DNA of 64,000 bases from G963665405 sp963665405 (lineage in GTDB: Bacteria > Chloroflexota > Dehalococcoidia > Lucifugimonadales > G963665405), in assembly GCA_963665405.2 (NCBI GenBank), contig OY762261.2, positions 1,178,001-1,242,000 on the forward strand. The letters are read 5' to 3'. This document shows, in pieces, positions 7,665 through 16,375 of this stretch. The notes under the pieces were generated by a model. It made no database searches. It was not told where the DNA came from and worked only from the letters and a program-made list of their open reading frames with translations. Every line of letters begins with the position of its first letter. Position 1 is the stretch's first letter. Both the position numbers and the translations under genes were made by a program.

Positions 7665-9401
7665 ATGAGACGGACAATCCTTGCCGTGATGGGTATCACG
7701 GCGCTGGCGCTAATACTGGCAGCGTGTGCCGGTGAGGATACGATCATCGAGAAGATCGTCACGGTTGAGGTCGAGAAACAGGTGGTGGTCGAGGTCGAGA
7801 AGATCGTGACAGTCGAGGTCGAGAAGATCGTGACGGTGGAGAAGCTGCTGATTGCGACTCCCACGCCTCCGCCCGCGGGCCAGGCCCAGTTTGGAGGGAC
7901 GCTCAGGATCACGGCACAGGGTAGCGTTAGCGCGCTGGACCCGGTCTTCTCGCCCTTCGCGGTGATCGGCGGGATCGCCTCTCACTTCTACGAGGGTCTG
8001 TTCGGGTGGGATGGCAACCTGGAGGCTGCACCACGTGGCGTGTCGAGCTGGTCGGTGAGCTCGGACGGCCTCACGTACACGTTCTCTCTTCGGAGGATGC
8101 TGTTCCATGACGGCACGCCGTTCGAGTCCGAGGACGCGACTGCATCTCTCAAGCGGTGGCGGGATGGCGGCACGACCGGAGCCGCTGTGGTGAAGCGGTT
8201 CACCGACGACGAGGGTGCGTTCACCATCATCGACAACAAAACCTTCACCTGGAGGTTCAACGAGCCTCTCGGTGCTCTCATCTTCATCCTCAGTGTTCCC
8301 CACCCCCCGATGCCGATGATGCCGGCCGAGGTGGCGGCAACTCCCTTCACCGAGGCGGTGGAGGACAGGACCGGCACGGCCGTATACAAGTTCTCTAGCT
8401 GGAACCCAGGCGTCGACATCGTCCTTGAGCGGTTCGACGGGTATATTCCTCGCACCGAGCCGTCCACGCCGGGCGCGTACGCGGGCGAGAACATCGCATA
8501 CCTCGACCGGCTCGTCTGGCTTGAGATTCCCGACGAAGAGACCAAGGTCGCGGGTCTGGAGACGGGCGAATGGGACATCGTAGACAACGCGGGGCTGGAC
8601 TTCTTTGAGCGGGTCAACTCTAACCCCGACCTCATCGTCCCGCTTTACAAGCCCGGCAAACGCTCCAACGTCTACCTGAACCCACAGATTCCTCCCTTCA
8701 GTTACCAGAAGGCTCGCCAGGCCATCATGACGGCCATCAAGGTCGAGGACTTCATGGCCTCGCTTGGACCCGATACCCTGTGGATCGTCTGCGCGGCCGT
8801 CTACTGGTGCAACACGCCTCTGGAGACGGACTTCGGCTCGATCTACACTGTCCAGACGTCACAGGGTCCGAAGGAGATCGGCTACAACGTCAACGACATG
8901 GCGACGGCGCAGCTTCTCCTTGCCGACTCCGACTATGCCGGTGAGACCACCATCATCATGAACCCAACCGACTACGGCACGATCACGCCTCTGGGGCACG
9001 TGCTCAAGCCGGTGATGGAAGAGGTAGGGTTCAACGTGGAGATGCCCGCACTCGACTGGGCCACGATCACCAGCAGGTTCGGAGCGACCGACTCCTACAG
9101 TGCGATCACCGACTGGTACGAGCACTACGCCGTCGGCACGCCGATCACGGACCACCTGATCAGCGGTACGTTCGACTTCATCGTCAGGGACGAGGAGCTG
9201 CTCAGGATGCAGAACGAGTTCCTGAGGGCGGAGCCCAAGGACCAGCTTGGTGTCGCCGAGAGGATTCAGGCTCGGCGCTGGGAGATCGTCACGTCCCTCT
9301 CGCTTGGCATCTGGTTCCCGATCAGCCCGGCGACGGCGGACCTGAAGAACTTCGACGTGAAGGCCATCAACTTCTACACCAATACCTGGCTCTCTAGGTA
9401 G
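7665..9401 (+). CDS. ABC transporter solute-binding lipoprotein (family 5, peptide/oligopeptide type)
   Basis: A 578-residue extracytoplasmic binding protein. The signal peptide ends in the lipobox LAAC (Cys21). Residues ~24-62 are an unusual acidic and valine-rich repeat built on VEVEKIVTVE, a probable extended or coiled linker to the membrane. The remainder is a family 5 fold: FGGTLRITAQGSVSALDPVF near the N-terminus, LTYTFSLRRMLFHDGTPFES in the typical position, and WNPGVDIVLERFDGY. The substrate is probably a peptide or other small solute. No permease or ATPase genes are adjacent, so it is an orphan component here. Ribosome site AGGAGGG lies 5 bases before the ATG, and a strong terminator follows. 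Confidence 0.93.
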   Translation: MRRTILAVMGITALALILAACAGEDTIIEKIVTVEVEKQVVVEVEKIVTVEVEKIVTVEKLLIATPTPPPAGQAQFGGTLRITAQGSVSALDPVFSPFAVIGGIASHFYEGLFGWDGNLEAAPRGVSSWSVSSDGLTYTFSLRRMLFHDGTPFESEDATASLKRWRDGGTTGAAVVKRFTDDEGAFTIIDNKTFTWRFNEPLGALIFILSVPHPPMPMMPAEVAATPFTEAVEDRTGTAVYKFSSWNPGVDIVLERFDGYIPRTEPSTPGAYAGENIAYLDRLVWLEIPDEETKVAGLETGEWDIVDNAGLDFFERVNSNPDLIVPLYKPGKRSNVYLNPQIPPFSYQKARQAIMTAIKVEDFMASLGPDTLWIVCAAVYWCNTPLETDFGSIYTVQTSQGPKEIGYNVNDMATAQLLLADSDYAGETTIIMNPTDYGTITPLGHVLKPVMEEVGFNVEMPALDWATITSRFGATDSYSAITDWYEHYAVGTPITDHLISGTFDFIVRDEELLRMQNEFLRAEPKDQLGVAERIQARRWEIVTSLSLGIWFPISPATADLKNFDVKAINFYTNTWLSR

Positions 9402-9440
9402 GCCAGGCGGACCTCCCTCTGGAGGTGGAGTTGACTAGCG

Positions 9441-9479
9441 CTGGCCCCGGCAGCCTAGGCTGCCGGGGCCAGCTTGTTT
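9441..9479 (+). terminator. Rho-independent terminator after the solute-binding protein gene
   Basis: A perfect 32-base palindrome (9441-9472), with arm CTGGCCCCGGCAGCCT centred on CCTAGG, is followed by CTTGTTT. It lies 40 bases past the stop codon at 9401. Confidence 0.85.
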
Positions 9480-9661
9480 CAGAGCCCCCGGATGAAACCC
9501 TCTGGCCAGCGAGCGCGGTGGATTGGAAGCGGACAAGCTGGTAGACTCCTGGCGTGCCATGGACTCATCGGTTCTGCGGCCGGACATTATCACCCCTTCG
9601 GCTCTCACAGCCTGAGGGTAGGACAACCTGATATCTAGTGAATCCCTTCGGAGGAGTCGCG

Positions 9662-10816
9662 ATGCGCAGATACCTCGCGTCGATGCTGGTGCTGACAGTG
9701 GCCCTGCTAATTGTAGCCTGTGGAGAGTCGGAGACCCCTGCGGACTCCGGCGGCCCTGTGTCGGGAACCGGAGACGCCACGGTCACACCGCGCGCGATGG
9801 GAGAGTTCGTGAAGACCGGGCAGATGGGTGACGACCGGCAGTTCCATTCGGCCGTCCTGCTCGACGATGGCCGAGTGTTGGTGATGGGCGGACGAGGAAG
9901 ACGATCGGGTGCGCCGCGGGCCGCGGTCCACTCGACGGCCGAGGTGTACGATCCCGCAACCGAAAAGTGGGCTGGCGCAGGTGAGATGTCTGTTCAGAGA
10001 CAGGCCGCCGCCCTGAGTTTGCTCAAGGATGGTACCGTGCTCGCGGCAGGCGGCACGGACATGCTGGAGATCGCTCACAAGACCGCGGAGATCTGGGACC
10101 CCGGCGCGGGGACCTGGGTGCGTACAGCCTCCCTCAGAAAGCAGCGCGAGGAGCCTGCGTCGGTCACGCTCGAGGACGGCCGGGTGATGATAATCGGAGG
10201 AGTCGACGGCTTCGAATTCGTCGTCGTCGAGACCGTCGAGGTGTTCGACCCTGCGACCGGCGACTGGTCGGAGGCCGCACCGATGGCTGCGCCCCGCGTT
10301 CAGGCCGTCGCTACTCTGCTCAGTGATGGCAGGGTACTGGTGGCCGGCGGGGGAAGACCCGACGGGCCTCACCTGGACAGCGCCGAGGTGTACGACCCCG
10401 AAACCGACTCCTGGTCGTCGGCGGGTACTATGTCCATCGGACGCACCCTCCACACGGCGACGCTGCTGAACGACGGCAGGGTGTTGGTCGTCGGCGGCGC
10501 CGGGAGGCTGACCTCGGCAGAGATATGGGACCCGGCGACGAACGTCTGGACGCCTGCCGGAGACACGGCGGAGGCGCGGGCCGAGCATACGGCAACGCTG
10601 CTGGGCGACGGAGCAGTTCTGGTCGCCGGCGGCATACGTAACCTCCAGTCGGCGGAGATATACGACCCGGCGACTGGCTCGTGGTCGTCTGCGGGCGATA
10701 TGAACGAGTCCCGCTACCGGCACACCGCGATCCTCTTGAACGACGGCAACGTCCTGATCACCGGTGGCCAGAGTAAGGACCGAAACTCCCCAACGGCAGA
10801 GCTCTACGTGCCCTGA
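9662..10816 (+). CDS. Kelch-repeat lipoprotein
   Basis: A 384-residue lipoprotein: signal segment, then IVAC lipobox, a short linker and six to seven Kelch-type blades. Each blade repeats a pattern like SAEVYDPATGSWSSAG, HTATLLNDGRVLVVGG. Blades of this kind form a beta-propeller, usually for binding. The start ATG at 9662 has GGAGGAG 6 bases upstream. A GTG 24 bases earlier would precede the signal sequence unnaturally. The ligand is unknown. It is probably a single-gene transcript, since a hairpin follows at 10882. Confidence 0.9.
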   Translation: MRRYLASMLVLTVALLIVACGESETPADSGGPVSGTGDATVTPRAMGEFVKTGQMGDDRQFHSAVLLDDGRVLVMGGRGRRSGAPRAAVHSTAEVYDPATEKWAGAGEMSVQRQAAALSLLKDGTVLAAGGTDMLEIAHKTAEIWDPGAGTWVRTASLRKQREEPASVTLEDGRVMIIGGVDGFEFVVVETVEVFDPATGDWSEAAPMAAPRVQAVATLLSDGRVLVAGGGRPDGPHLDSAEVYDPETDSWSSAGTMSIGRTLHTATLLNDGRVLVVGGAGRLTSAEIWDPATNVWTPAGDTAEARAEHTATLLGDGAVLVAGGIRNLQSAEIYDPATGSWSSAGDMNESRYRHTAILLNDGNVLITGGQSKDRNSPTAELYVP

Positions 10817-10881
10817 CGCCGGCGCACGAATGGCTTACTGATCTGGCCGGCGACCGGGCTACCTGAATGCCGCTGGCCGCC

Positions 10882-10912
10882 AAGGGCGCACGATCGTGCG
10901 CCCTTGCCTTTG
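10882..10912 (+). terminator. Hairpin between the Kelch and MFS genes
   Basis: A perfect 24-base palindrome (10882-10905, arm AAGGGCGCACGA) is followed by GCCTTT. The T tract is short, so termination may be partial. Because the hairpin covers 10896, an MFS start there is unlikely. Confidence 0.65.
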
Positions 10913-10925
10913 GACGAGAAACGAC

Positions 10926-12377
10926 GTGGACCCGGGAATCGACAGAAGAGCGGTGAGCGCGACGACAACCCGTCCGTCTGAACAGGCCGAGAGCATCGCC
11001 GTGGGCCTGGGCTCCCTGCGGCCCATCCTCGTCGTCGTCGCCCTCGGAACCATGCTGGTTCCGTTGAACTCGACGATGATCGCCGTGGTGTTGCCCGACG
11101 CCATGGACGAGTTCAACGTGGGCGTGACCCAGGCAAGCTGGCTCGTTACCGGCTACCTCATCGCGATGGCCTCGCTGCTGCCCGTCACGGGAAAGCTGGG
11201 TGACCGGGTCGGACGCCGTCGGCTGGTGCTGAGCGGTCTGGCGCTCTTCGGCATCAGCTCCATCGCGGCTGCGCTGGCTCCGGATCTGTGGTCGCTCCTC
11301 GTCTTCAGAGTCCTGCAGGCGGTGGCCGGGGCTCTGATTCTTCCCAACGGTGCCGCGTTGATCCGGCAGGTGGTCCCGGAAGGGCGGAGGGGTGCCGAGT
11401 TCGGCATCATCGGGGCGACAGTGGGGATCGCCGCGGGCGCCGGACCCCCGATCGGAGGGGTGCTGGCCGAGCTCGCCGGATGGCGGTCCATCTTCTACGT
11501 GAACCTCGTCCTCGTCCTGCCGGCGCTGTTCCTGGGAGTGCGTTGGATTCCGGCCGGGATCGCCTCGCTGAGCCGGACCAGGTTCGATGTCGCCGGAGCG
11601 GTGATGCTCCCGCTCATCCTGATCGGCGCCACTCTGATCCTGACGTTCAGCCGTGGAGATGTCAGCAAGTTGGCCCTGGCCCTCGGTGGTGCCGCTGTGG
11701 TGGGGGCGTCCGTTGTGTTCGTGCGATGGGAGCGGGGCCACTCGGACCCGGTGGTTCAGCCGCGGCTGCTCCGGCGCCGGGAGTTCTCCGCCGCGGCATT
11801 CGGCATCGGGTTCAGCAGCCTGGCGATGTACGCTCTCCTGCTGTCGGTGCCGCTGTTGCTGGCCCAAAGGGGTGGAAGCTCGAGTCTCGACGCCGGGGTG
11901 GTACTCATCGCCCTCTCCGCCGCGGCGATCGTCGTTTCTCCGTTCGGTGGCCGCCTCGCCGACAGGTTCGGCCGGCGGCTGCCCACGACGGCAGGGCTGG
12001 TGCTGCTAACCCTGGGAGCGCTCCCGCTGGCGGTCATCGGCGTCGAGATTTCGCTGCCTGCACTGGTTGGCGCGCTGCTGGTTGCCGGAGTCGGGCTAGG
12101 CCTGTCCACGCCGGGACTGCACACCACGTCCGTCGAGTCGGTCGAAGCCCGCGAGGCCGGTGCCGCGGCGGGCGTGTTCTCCACGAGCCGCTACCTGGGA
12201 AGCATCCTCGGCGCCGCCCTTCTCGCCGGGCTGCTTGGCGCCGGCCGAAGCGACCCAGGCGGCCTGGGACTGGTGTTCGTCATGGTAGTGGCGGCCGCGC
12301 TCGTAGCCACCGCCGCCAGTCTCGGACTGAGAGCACGGCCTCAGCCGTCGCGCGAAGCCGTGGACCGGCCCCACTGA
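10926..12377 (+). CDS. MFS transporter, DHA2 (EmrB/QacA-type) family
   Basis: About 483 residues with ~14 hydrophobic segments, typical of the 14-helix drug:H+ antiporter group. The conserved loop GKLGDRVGRRRLVL after helix 2 is MFS motif A; GGRLADRFGRRLP marks the second half. The antiporter-type stretch GATVGIAAGAGPPIGGVLAE in helix 5 is motif C. The start is uncertain. I prefer GTG 10926, preceded by GGACGAGA and outside the terminator hairpin. GTG 10953 is a possible alternative. It probably exports toxic or hydrophobic compounds; the substrate is unknown and no adjacent membrane-fusion protein is present. Confidence 0.92.
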   Translation: MDPGIDRRAVSATTTRPSEQAESIAVGLGSLRPILVVVALGTMLVPLNSTMIAVVLPDAMDEFNVGVTQASWLVTGYLIAMASLLPVTGKLGDRVGRRRLVLSGLALFGISSIAAALAPDLWSLLVFRVLQAVAGALILPNGAALIRQVVPEGRRGAEFGIIGATVGIAAGAGPPIGGVLAELAGWRSIFYVNLVLVLPALFLGVRWIPAGIASLSRTRFDVAGAVMLPLILIGATLILTFSRGDVSKLALALGGAAVVGASVVFVRWERGHSDPVVQPRLLRRREFSAAAFGIGFSSLAMYALLLSVPLLLAQRGGSSSLDAGVVLIALSAAAIVVSPFGGRLADRFGRRLPTTAGLVLLTLGALPLAVIGVEISLPALVGALLVAGVGLGLSTPGLHTTSVESVEAREAGAAAGVFSTSRYLGSILGAALLAGLLGAGRSDPGGLGLVFVMVVAAALVATAASLGLRARPQPSREAVDRPH

Positions 12378-12397
12378 TCCGGGTGGATGGCTGGAAG

Positions 12398-12781
12398 CTA
12401 CTGGGGCGTTGCAGGCGAGGCCGTCTGACTCATCACCCTCGTGAGGCGCTCGACGAAGTCCGAGAGCCTCACGGGCTTCACCAGGTAGTCGTCGGCCCCC
12501 GCCTTCAGGAACCGGGCGATCTCCACGTCGTTTCCGCGAGCGGAGTGCATCACGATGGGGACGTCCGAGAACGTCCTTATGGAGTGAAGGACCTCCAGAC
12601 CGCCCATGTCGTCCATGCTGATGTCCAGGATGATCAGGTCGAGCTGATGCTCCCTGGCCATCTCGATGCCCGTCCCGCCCAGGTTGGCGCTCAACACCTC
12701 GGCGTCCGGCCACTCGAGCTCGATGCAGAGAGAGAGCGTTTCGACCATCTCCCGGCTGTCGTCTATGATCAAGAGCTTCAT
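12398..12781 (-). CDS. Single-domain response regulator (CheY-like)
   Basis: A 127-residue receiver domain with no output domain. It has the acidic pair IIDDS near the N-terminus, the phospho-acceptor Asp in DLIILDISMDD, the switch Ser in MHSARG and the Lys in YLVKPV. The ATG at 12781 is preceded by GGAGGGAGCCG; an upstream extension is unneeded. No histidine kinase is nearby, so the partner must be encoded elsewhere. Stand-alone receivers act through protein contacts or in phosphorelays. It converges on the MFS gene with only 20 bases between them. Confidence 0.9.
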   Translation of the reverse strand: MKLLIIDDSREMVETLSLCIELEWPDAEVLSANLGGTGIEMAREHQLDLIILDISMDDMGGLEVLHSIRTFSDVPIVMHSARGNDVEIARFLKAGADDYLVKPVRLSDFVERLTRVMSQTASPATPQ

Positions 12782-12971
12782 CGGCTCCCTCCAAGTCCTG
12801 ACGGCGCTTCCGATGAAACCACGATAACCGTCGACGGTGAACGCACCATCGACGAAGCGTTGACGACGCGTAACGAACGGGGAAAGAACCGGTAGCCGGC
12901 AGGCGCGCTGGCGCCTTGACACGATCTATGGGGATTTGTAGCCTGACTGGCAAAAGCCCCATGGAGATTCT

Positions 12972-14774
12972 ATGACCGATTCGACGACCGGCACGACGGA
13001 CAGGTATCCGGATGACCCTCTTACCCTTCGGGACCTCCTGAGTGTGGTTCGATCGTTCCGGACGGACCGCCTGTTCTCCTGGAAGAAGGATGGCGACTGG
13101 CGGCGCCTCTCATCCGACAGGTTCGCGGACCTGGTCGATGCTCTGGCCCGCCACCTCCACGATCCTGAGGGCCCCTACCGGATCGAAAAGGGCGATCGGG
13201 TGGCTTTCGTCATCTACAACGGGCCGGAGTGGCATGTTGTGCGGATGGCCTGCTCGGAGATCGGAGCGGTCAGCGTTCCGATCCTCACCGAGTTCAGCCT
13301 TCCAGACCTCCAGTCCATTCTTGAGAGCTGCCGTCCCCGCCTCGTCGTCGCAAGGGATGCCGCGCAGTTCGACAAGGTCAGACTGGCGCTGCAGGGGGCC
13401 GGCCTGGACACCCCGATCCTGGGCTATAGCGTCGACTCGGACCTCGGCGAGCCTTCGGATGTCGATTACGCGGACACGTCCATGTCGGAAGACGACCTGG
13501 CGATGATCTTCTACACGTCTGGAACCACCGCCGAGCCCAAGGGCGTGATGCACACGCACCGGAGTCTGCTCACGAACGCGATGCTGTGCAGCGGACTGTT
13601 CCCGATCCGCGCCGGCGACATCGCTATGTCGTTCCTCCCTGTGAGTCACATCTACCAGCAGATGGTCGACACCGTGACGCTTCGGGTCGGCGCCGGAATC
13701 GCGTACGTAGACGCGCCGGACCAGCTTGCCTCCGCGTTCCAGGAGGTCGAGCCCCGCGGCATGGTGGCCGTCCCGCGAATGTTCGAGGTGATGACGAACG
13801 TTCTGCCCCGGCGGATCGAGACCAACCTGAAGGAGAAGAGCATAGTACTCCAGAAGCTCGTCCCCCTGGCGATCCGCATGGGTCAGAAGAACCTGTCCGA
13901 GCGAGCGGTCGACCGGATTCAGGCCAGGACCACCAACGCCATCTTCGGCCCGATCCGTAGAAAGGTGAGGAACGAGGTCTTCGGCTCCAACATGCGGTTC
14001 TTCATCAGCGGCGGTGCGCCCCTACCTGCCCATGCCGGCAGCTATCTGCAAGGCGGCCTCGAGGTCCCGCTATACCAGGGATGGGGGATGACCGAGGTCG
14101 CCGGCGCCGCCAGCGTAAACACGGCGGAGCATAACGTCATCGGCAGCTGCGGCCGGGCTATCCCCGGCATCGAGCTGAGGCTGGGACCTCTGCCGGAGGA
14201 CCTACGGAACGATCTGCCGGAGAACTGCGGCGAGATACTCGTTCGGGGCCCGGTGCTGACCACGGGCTACTTCGAGGATCCGGAGGCCACCTCGCAGGCG
14301 TTACAGGACGGCTGGCTCAGGACCGGTGACATCGGCTACATCGACGAGCGCGAGGCAGTCTGGATCGTCGATCGTATCAAGGGGTTCCTGGTTCTCGACG
14401 ACGGACTCAAGGTGATGCCACAGTCGCTGGAAGACCGGCTCCGCTCCCTCTGTCCGCTGATCGACCAGATCGTCGTGATCGGCGACAAGCGGCCCCACCT
14501 AGTCGCGCTGGTCTTCCCCAGCCAGACGATGGTCGAGCAGCAGCTGCGGGAGCCCTACCGCGACGCGGAGGGCGACTGGACCGCCCAGGTCAAGAACGCG
14601 ATACTGGACCAGCTGAACGCGGTGGAGGTGGCGCGGCAGCAGCGCATCCGGAACATCGAGCTGCTCCGCGATGCTTTGAGCCCGCAGGACCGGACCCTTA
14701 CCCCCACCCAGAAGCCTCGCCGCCGCGGAATCCAGGAGAGGTACGCCTCCGTGATCGACCGGCTATACGCGTAG
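12972..14774 (+). CDS. Long-chain acyl-CoA synthetase (AMP-forming)
   Basis: A 600-residue adenylate-forming enzyme like FadD15 and other long-chain fatty-acid-CoA ligases. The AMP/ATP signature FYTSGTTAEPKG is at residues 180-191. GWGMTE is the A5-type motif, and LRTGDIGYIDERE plus VDRIKG form the hinge region. It would activate fatty acids (R-COOH + ATP + CoA to acyl-CoA + AMP + PPi) in the cytoplasm. A typical GGAG lies upstream of the ATG. The electron-transfer flavoprotein genes at 39.9-41.9 kb would serve beta-oxidation of its products, but they are not adjacent. Chain-length preference cannot be read from the sequence. Confidence 0.93.
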   Translation: MTDSTTGTTDRYPDDPLTLRDLLSVVRSFRTDRLFSWKKDGDWRRLSSDRFADLVDALARHLHDPEGPYRIEKGDRVAFVIYNGPEWHVVRMACSEIGAVSVPILTEFSLPDLQSILESCRPRLVVARDAAQFDKVRLALQGAGLDTPILGYSVDSDLGEPSDVDYADTSMSEDDLAMIFYTSGTTAEPKGVMHTHRSLLTNAMLCSGLFPIRAGDIAMSFLPVSHIYQQMVDTVTLRVGAGIAYVDAPDQLASAFQEVEPRGMVAVPRMFEVMTNVLPRRIETNLKEKSIVLQKLVPLAIRMGQKNLSERAVDRIQARTTNAIFGPIRRKVRNEVFGSNMRFFISGGAPLPAHAGSYLQGGLEVPLYQGWGMTEVAGAASVNTAEHNVIGSCGRAIPGIELRLGPLPEDLRNDLPENCGEILVRGPVLTTGYFEDPEATSQALQDGWLRTGDIGYIDEREAVWIVDRIKGFLVLDDGLKVMPQSLEDRLRSLCPLIDQIVVIGDKRPHLVALVFPSQTMVEQQLREPYRDAEGDWTAQVKNAILDQLNAVEVARQQRIRNIELLRDALSPQDRTLTPTQKPRRRGIQERYASVIDRLYA

Positions 14775-14795
14775 CCCGCCGAACTCAGGGACGGC

Positions 14796-16217
14796 TCACG
14801 ACACGGGCGGGCGCGTCTGTATCCAGGGCCGGGCCTCCTCGAAGGCAGCAGAGGCTGCCAACACCGTCTCCTCGTCTCGCATGCGGCCCACGACATGCAG
14901 GCTGACCGGCAGGCCGTCGGCCGAGAATCCGCAGGGAACGGCCGCCGCGGCGTGCCCGATCATGTTTATCGGATAGGTGAACGGGAACGCGCCGGCGAAG
15001 GGGTCGACGGCCTTGCCGCCGATCTCATGGGGCGGCTTGCCGACCGGATAAGCGGTGACGGCGGTCGTGGGCGACATCAGCAGGTCGTACTCGTCCAGCA
15101 GGGCGGCCACCTGGGCCTTGAGCCGGTCGATCTGCCCGAGCGCCCGGGCATACTCCGCTCCGGTGATAGACACCCCCCGCTCAATGCACGTCCGCCCATA
15201 GTCGGTCAGCTTGTCGGCGTCGTTGTCCAGCAGGCTGCCGTACGAGGCGTACGCGTTGGCGCAGAACAGGTCCCAGAACGGGTCGAACGGAGAGTCCATC
15301 GACAGGCTCGTCTCCTCCACAGTGCAGCCCAGCTCCTCGAACACGCGGGCGGCTCCACCGACGATCTCCGCGACCTCCGGGTCTACCACCCCATGGCCGT
15401 AGTCGGGACTCCACGCGATGCGGAGGCCCTTGATGCCCCGGTCCAGGGCGGCGACGAAGTCGGGGGGAGCCTCGCGGATGGAGCTCGCGTCCCTCGGGTC
15501 GTGACCGGCCAGGACCTGGAGCAACACCGCCGAATCGCGGACGGTGCGGGTCATTGGACCGGACTGGCTGAACTGGTTGGCCAGGACTACGGCCGAGGCT
15601 CCGCCATACCTTGGGACCCGCCCCTGTGTCGGCTTGATGCCGTAGATGCCGCAGTAGCTGCAAGGGATGCGGATCGAGCCGCCGCCGTCGCTGCCGGTCG
15701 CCAGAGAGGACAGACCGGCGACCACGGAGCCCCCGGCGCCCCCGCTCGAGCCCCCGGTGGTTCTGTCCGTGTTCCAGGGGTTGCGGCAGTGGTCGCCCAG
15801 CAAGTTCCTGGACTCTCCCAGCAGGCCGAACTCCGGGGTGTTCGTCTTGCCAAGCATGATCGCGCCGGCCTTGAGGACCCTCTCGACGACGACAGAGTCC
15901 TCAGTGGGAACGCGGTCCTTGTAGACCAGGGAGCCACCCGTCGTACGGACGCCGTTCGTCATCTCCAGGTCCTTGATCGAGATGGGAAGGCCGTGCAGCG
16001 GCCCAAGAGTATCGCCTCGCATCACGGCCGACTCGGCATCTCGCGCCGCCTTGATGGCCTCGTCGGCCGTCACCGTGAGGTAGGCGTTCAGCTTGCCGTC
16101 CAGATCCTGAATCCGTTGGAGGTACAGCTCGACCAGCTCGACCGGCGAGACCTGTTTGGTCGCAATCATCTTGAGATGCGCGGTCGCGGGCGCGAAGGCG
16201 ATGTCCCTGTCAAGCAT
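14796..16217 (-). CDS. Amidase (amidase-signature family, GatA-like)
   Basis: A 473-residue amidase-signature enzyme. The signature runs from TTGGSSGGAGGSVVAGLSS through LATGSDGGGSIRIP. The inferred catalytic triad is Lys82 (in SIKDLE), the cis-Ser in GGSSGG (~157) and the nucleophile Ser181. It hydrolyses an amide in the cytoplasm. No gatB or gatC is nearby, so it is more likely a stand-alone amidase than the glutamyl-tRNA amidotransferase subunit. The start ATG has GGAGAAGGAG upstream. A family A repeat follows the upstream region, separating it from the alcohol dehydrogenase gene. Confidence 0.92.
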   Translation of the reverse strand: MLDRDIAFAPATAHLKMIATKQVSPVELVELYLQRIQDLDGKLNAYLTVTADEAIKAARDAESAVMRGDTLGPLHGLPISIKDLEMTNGVRTTGGSLVYKDRVPTEDSVVVERVLKAGAIMLGKTNTPEFGLLGESRNLLGDHCRNPWNTDRTTGGSSGGAGGSVVAGLSSLATGSDGGGSIRIPCSYCGIYGIKPTQGRVPRYGGASAVVLANQFSQSGPMTRTVRDSAVLLQVLAGHDPRDASSIREAPPDFVAALDRGIKGLRIAWSPDYGHGVVDPEVAEIVGGAARVFEELGCTVEETSLSMDSPFDPFWDLFCANAYASYGSLLDNDADKLTDYGRTCIERGVSITGAEYARALGQIDRLKAQVAALLDEYDLLMSPTTAVTAYPVGKPPHEIGGKAVDPFAGAFPFTYPINMIGHAAAAVPCGFSADGLPVSLHVVGRMRDEETVLAASAAFEEARPWIQTRPPVS

Positions 16218-16250
16218 GGCGGCTCCTTCTCCTAGCAGAATGACAAAATA

Positions 16251-16374
16251 TGGGGTGTGCAGAGGGGCGAAGCCCCTTTGCCGGGAGTCTGAGGGTTTCC
16301 CTCAGATATGATCTCCCCCCTTCCTGGCCAGGAAGGGGGCCAGGGGGATGGTCGAACCGGTTCTTCAACACCCT
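16251..16374 (+). repeat. Dispersed repeat family A, copy 3 (reference copy)
   Basis: The most complete copy. Three hairpins follow one another: GGGGC-gaa-GCCCC (16264-16276), CTGAGGG-ttt-CCCTCAG (16289-16305) and a perfect 24-base palindrome with arm CCCCCTTCCTGG (16316-16339). A conserved tail gccagggggatggtcgaa follows. It ends one base before the stop codon of the minus-strand alcohol dehydrogenase gene. Confidence 0.9.
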
Positions 16375-16375
16375 G

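Noticed and set aside
11288..12895. 535-codon plus-strand frame overlapping the MFS and receiver genes
   Set aside because: Arg/Gly-rich composition and overlap with two clear families on both strands show it is a frame shadow.
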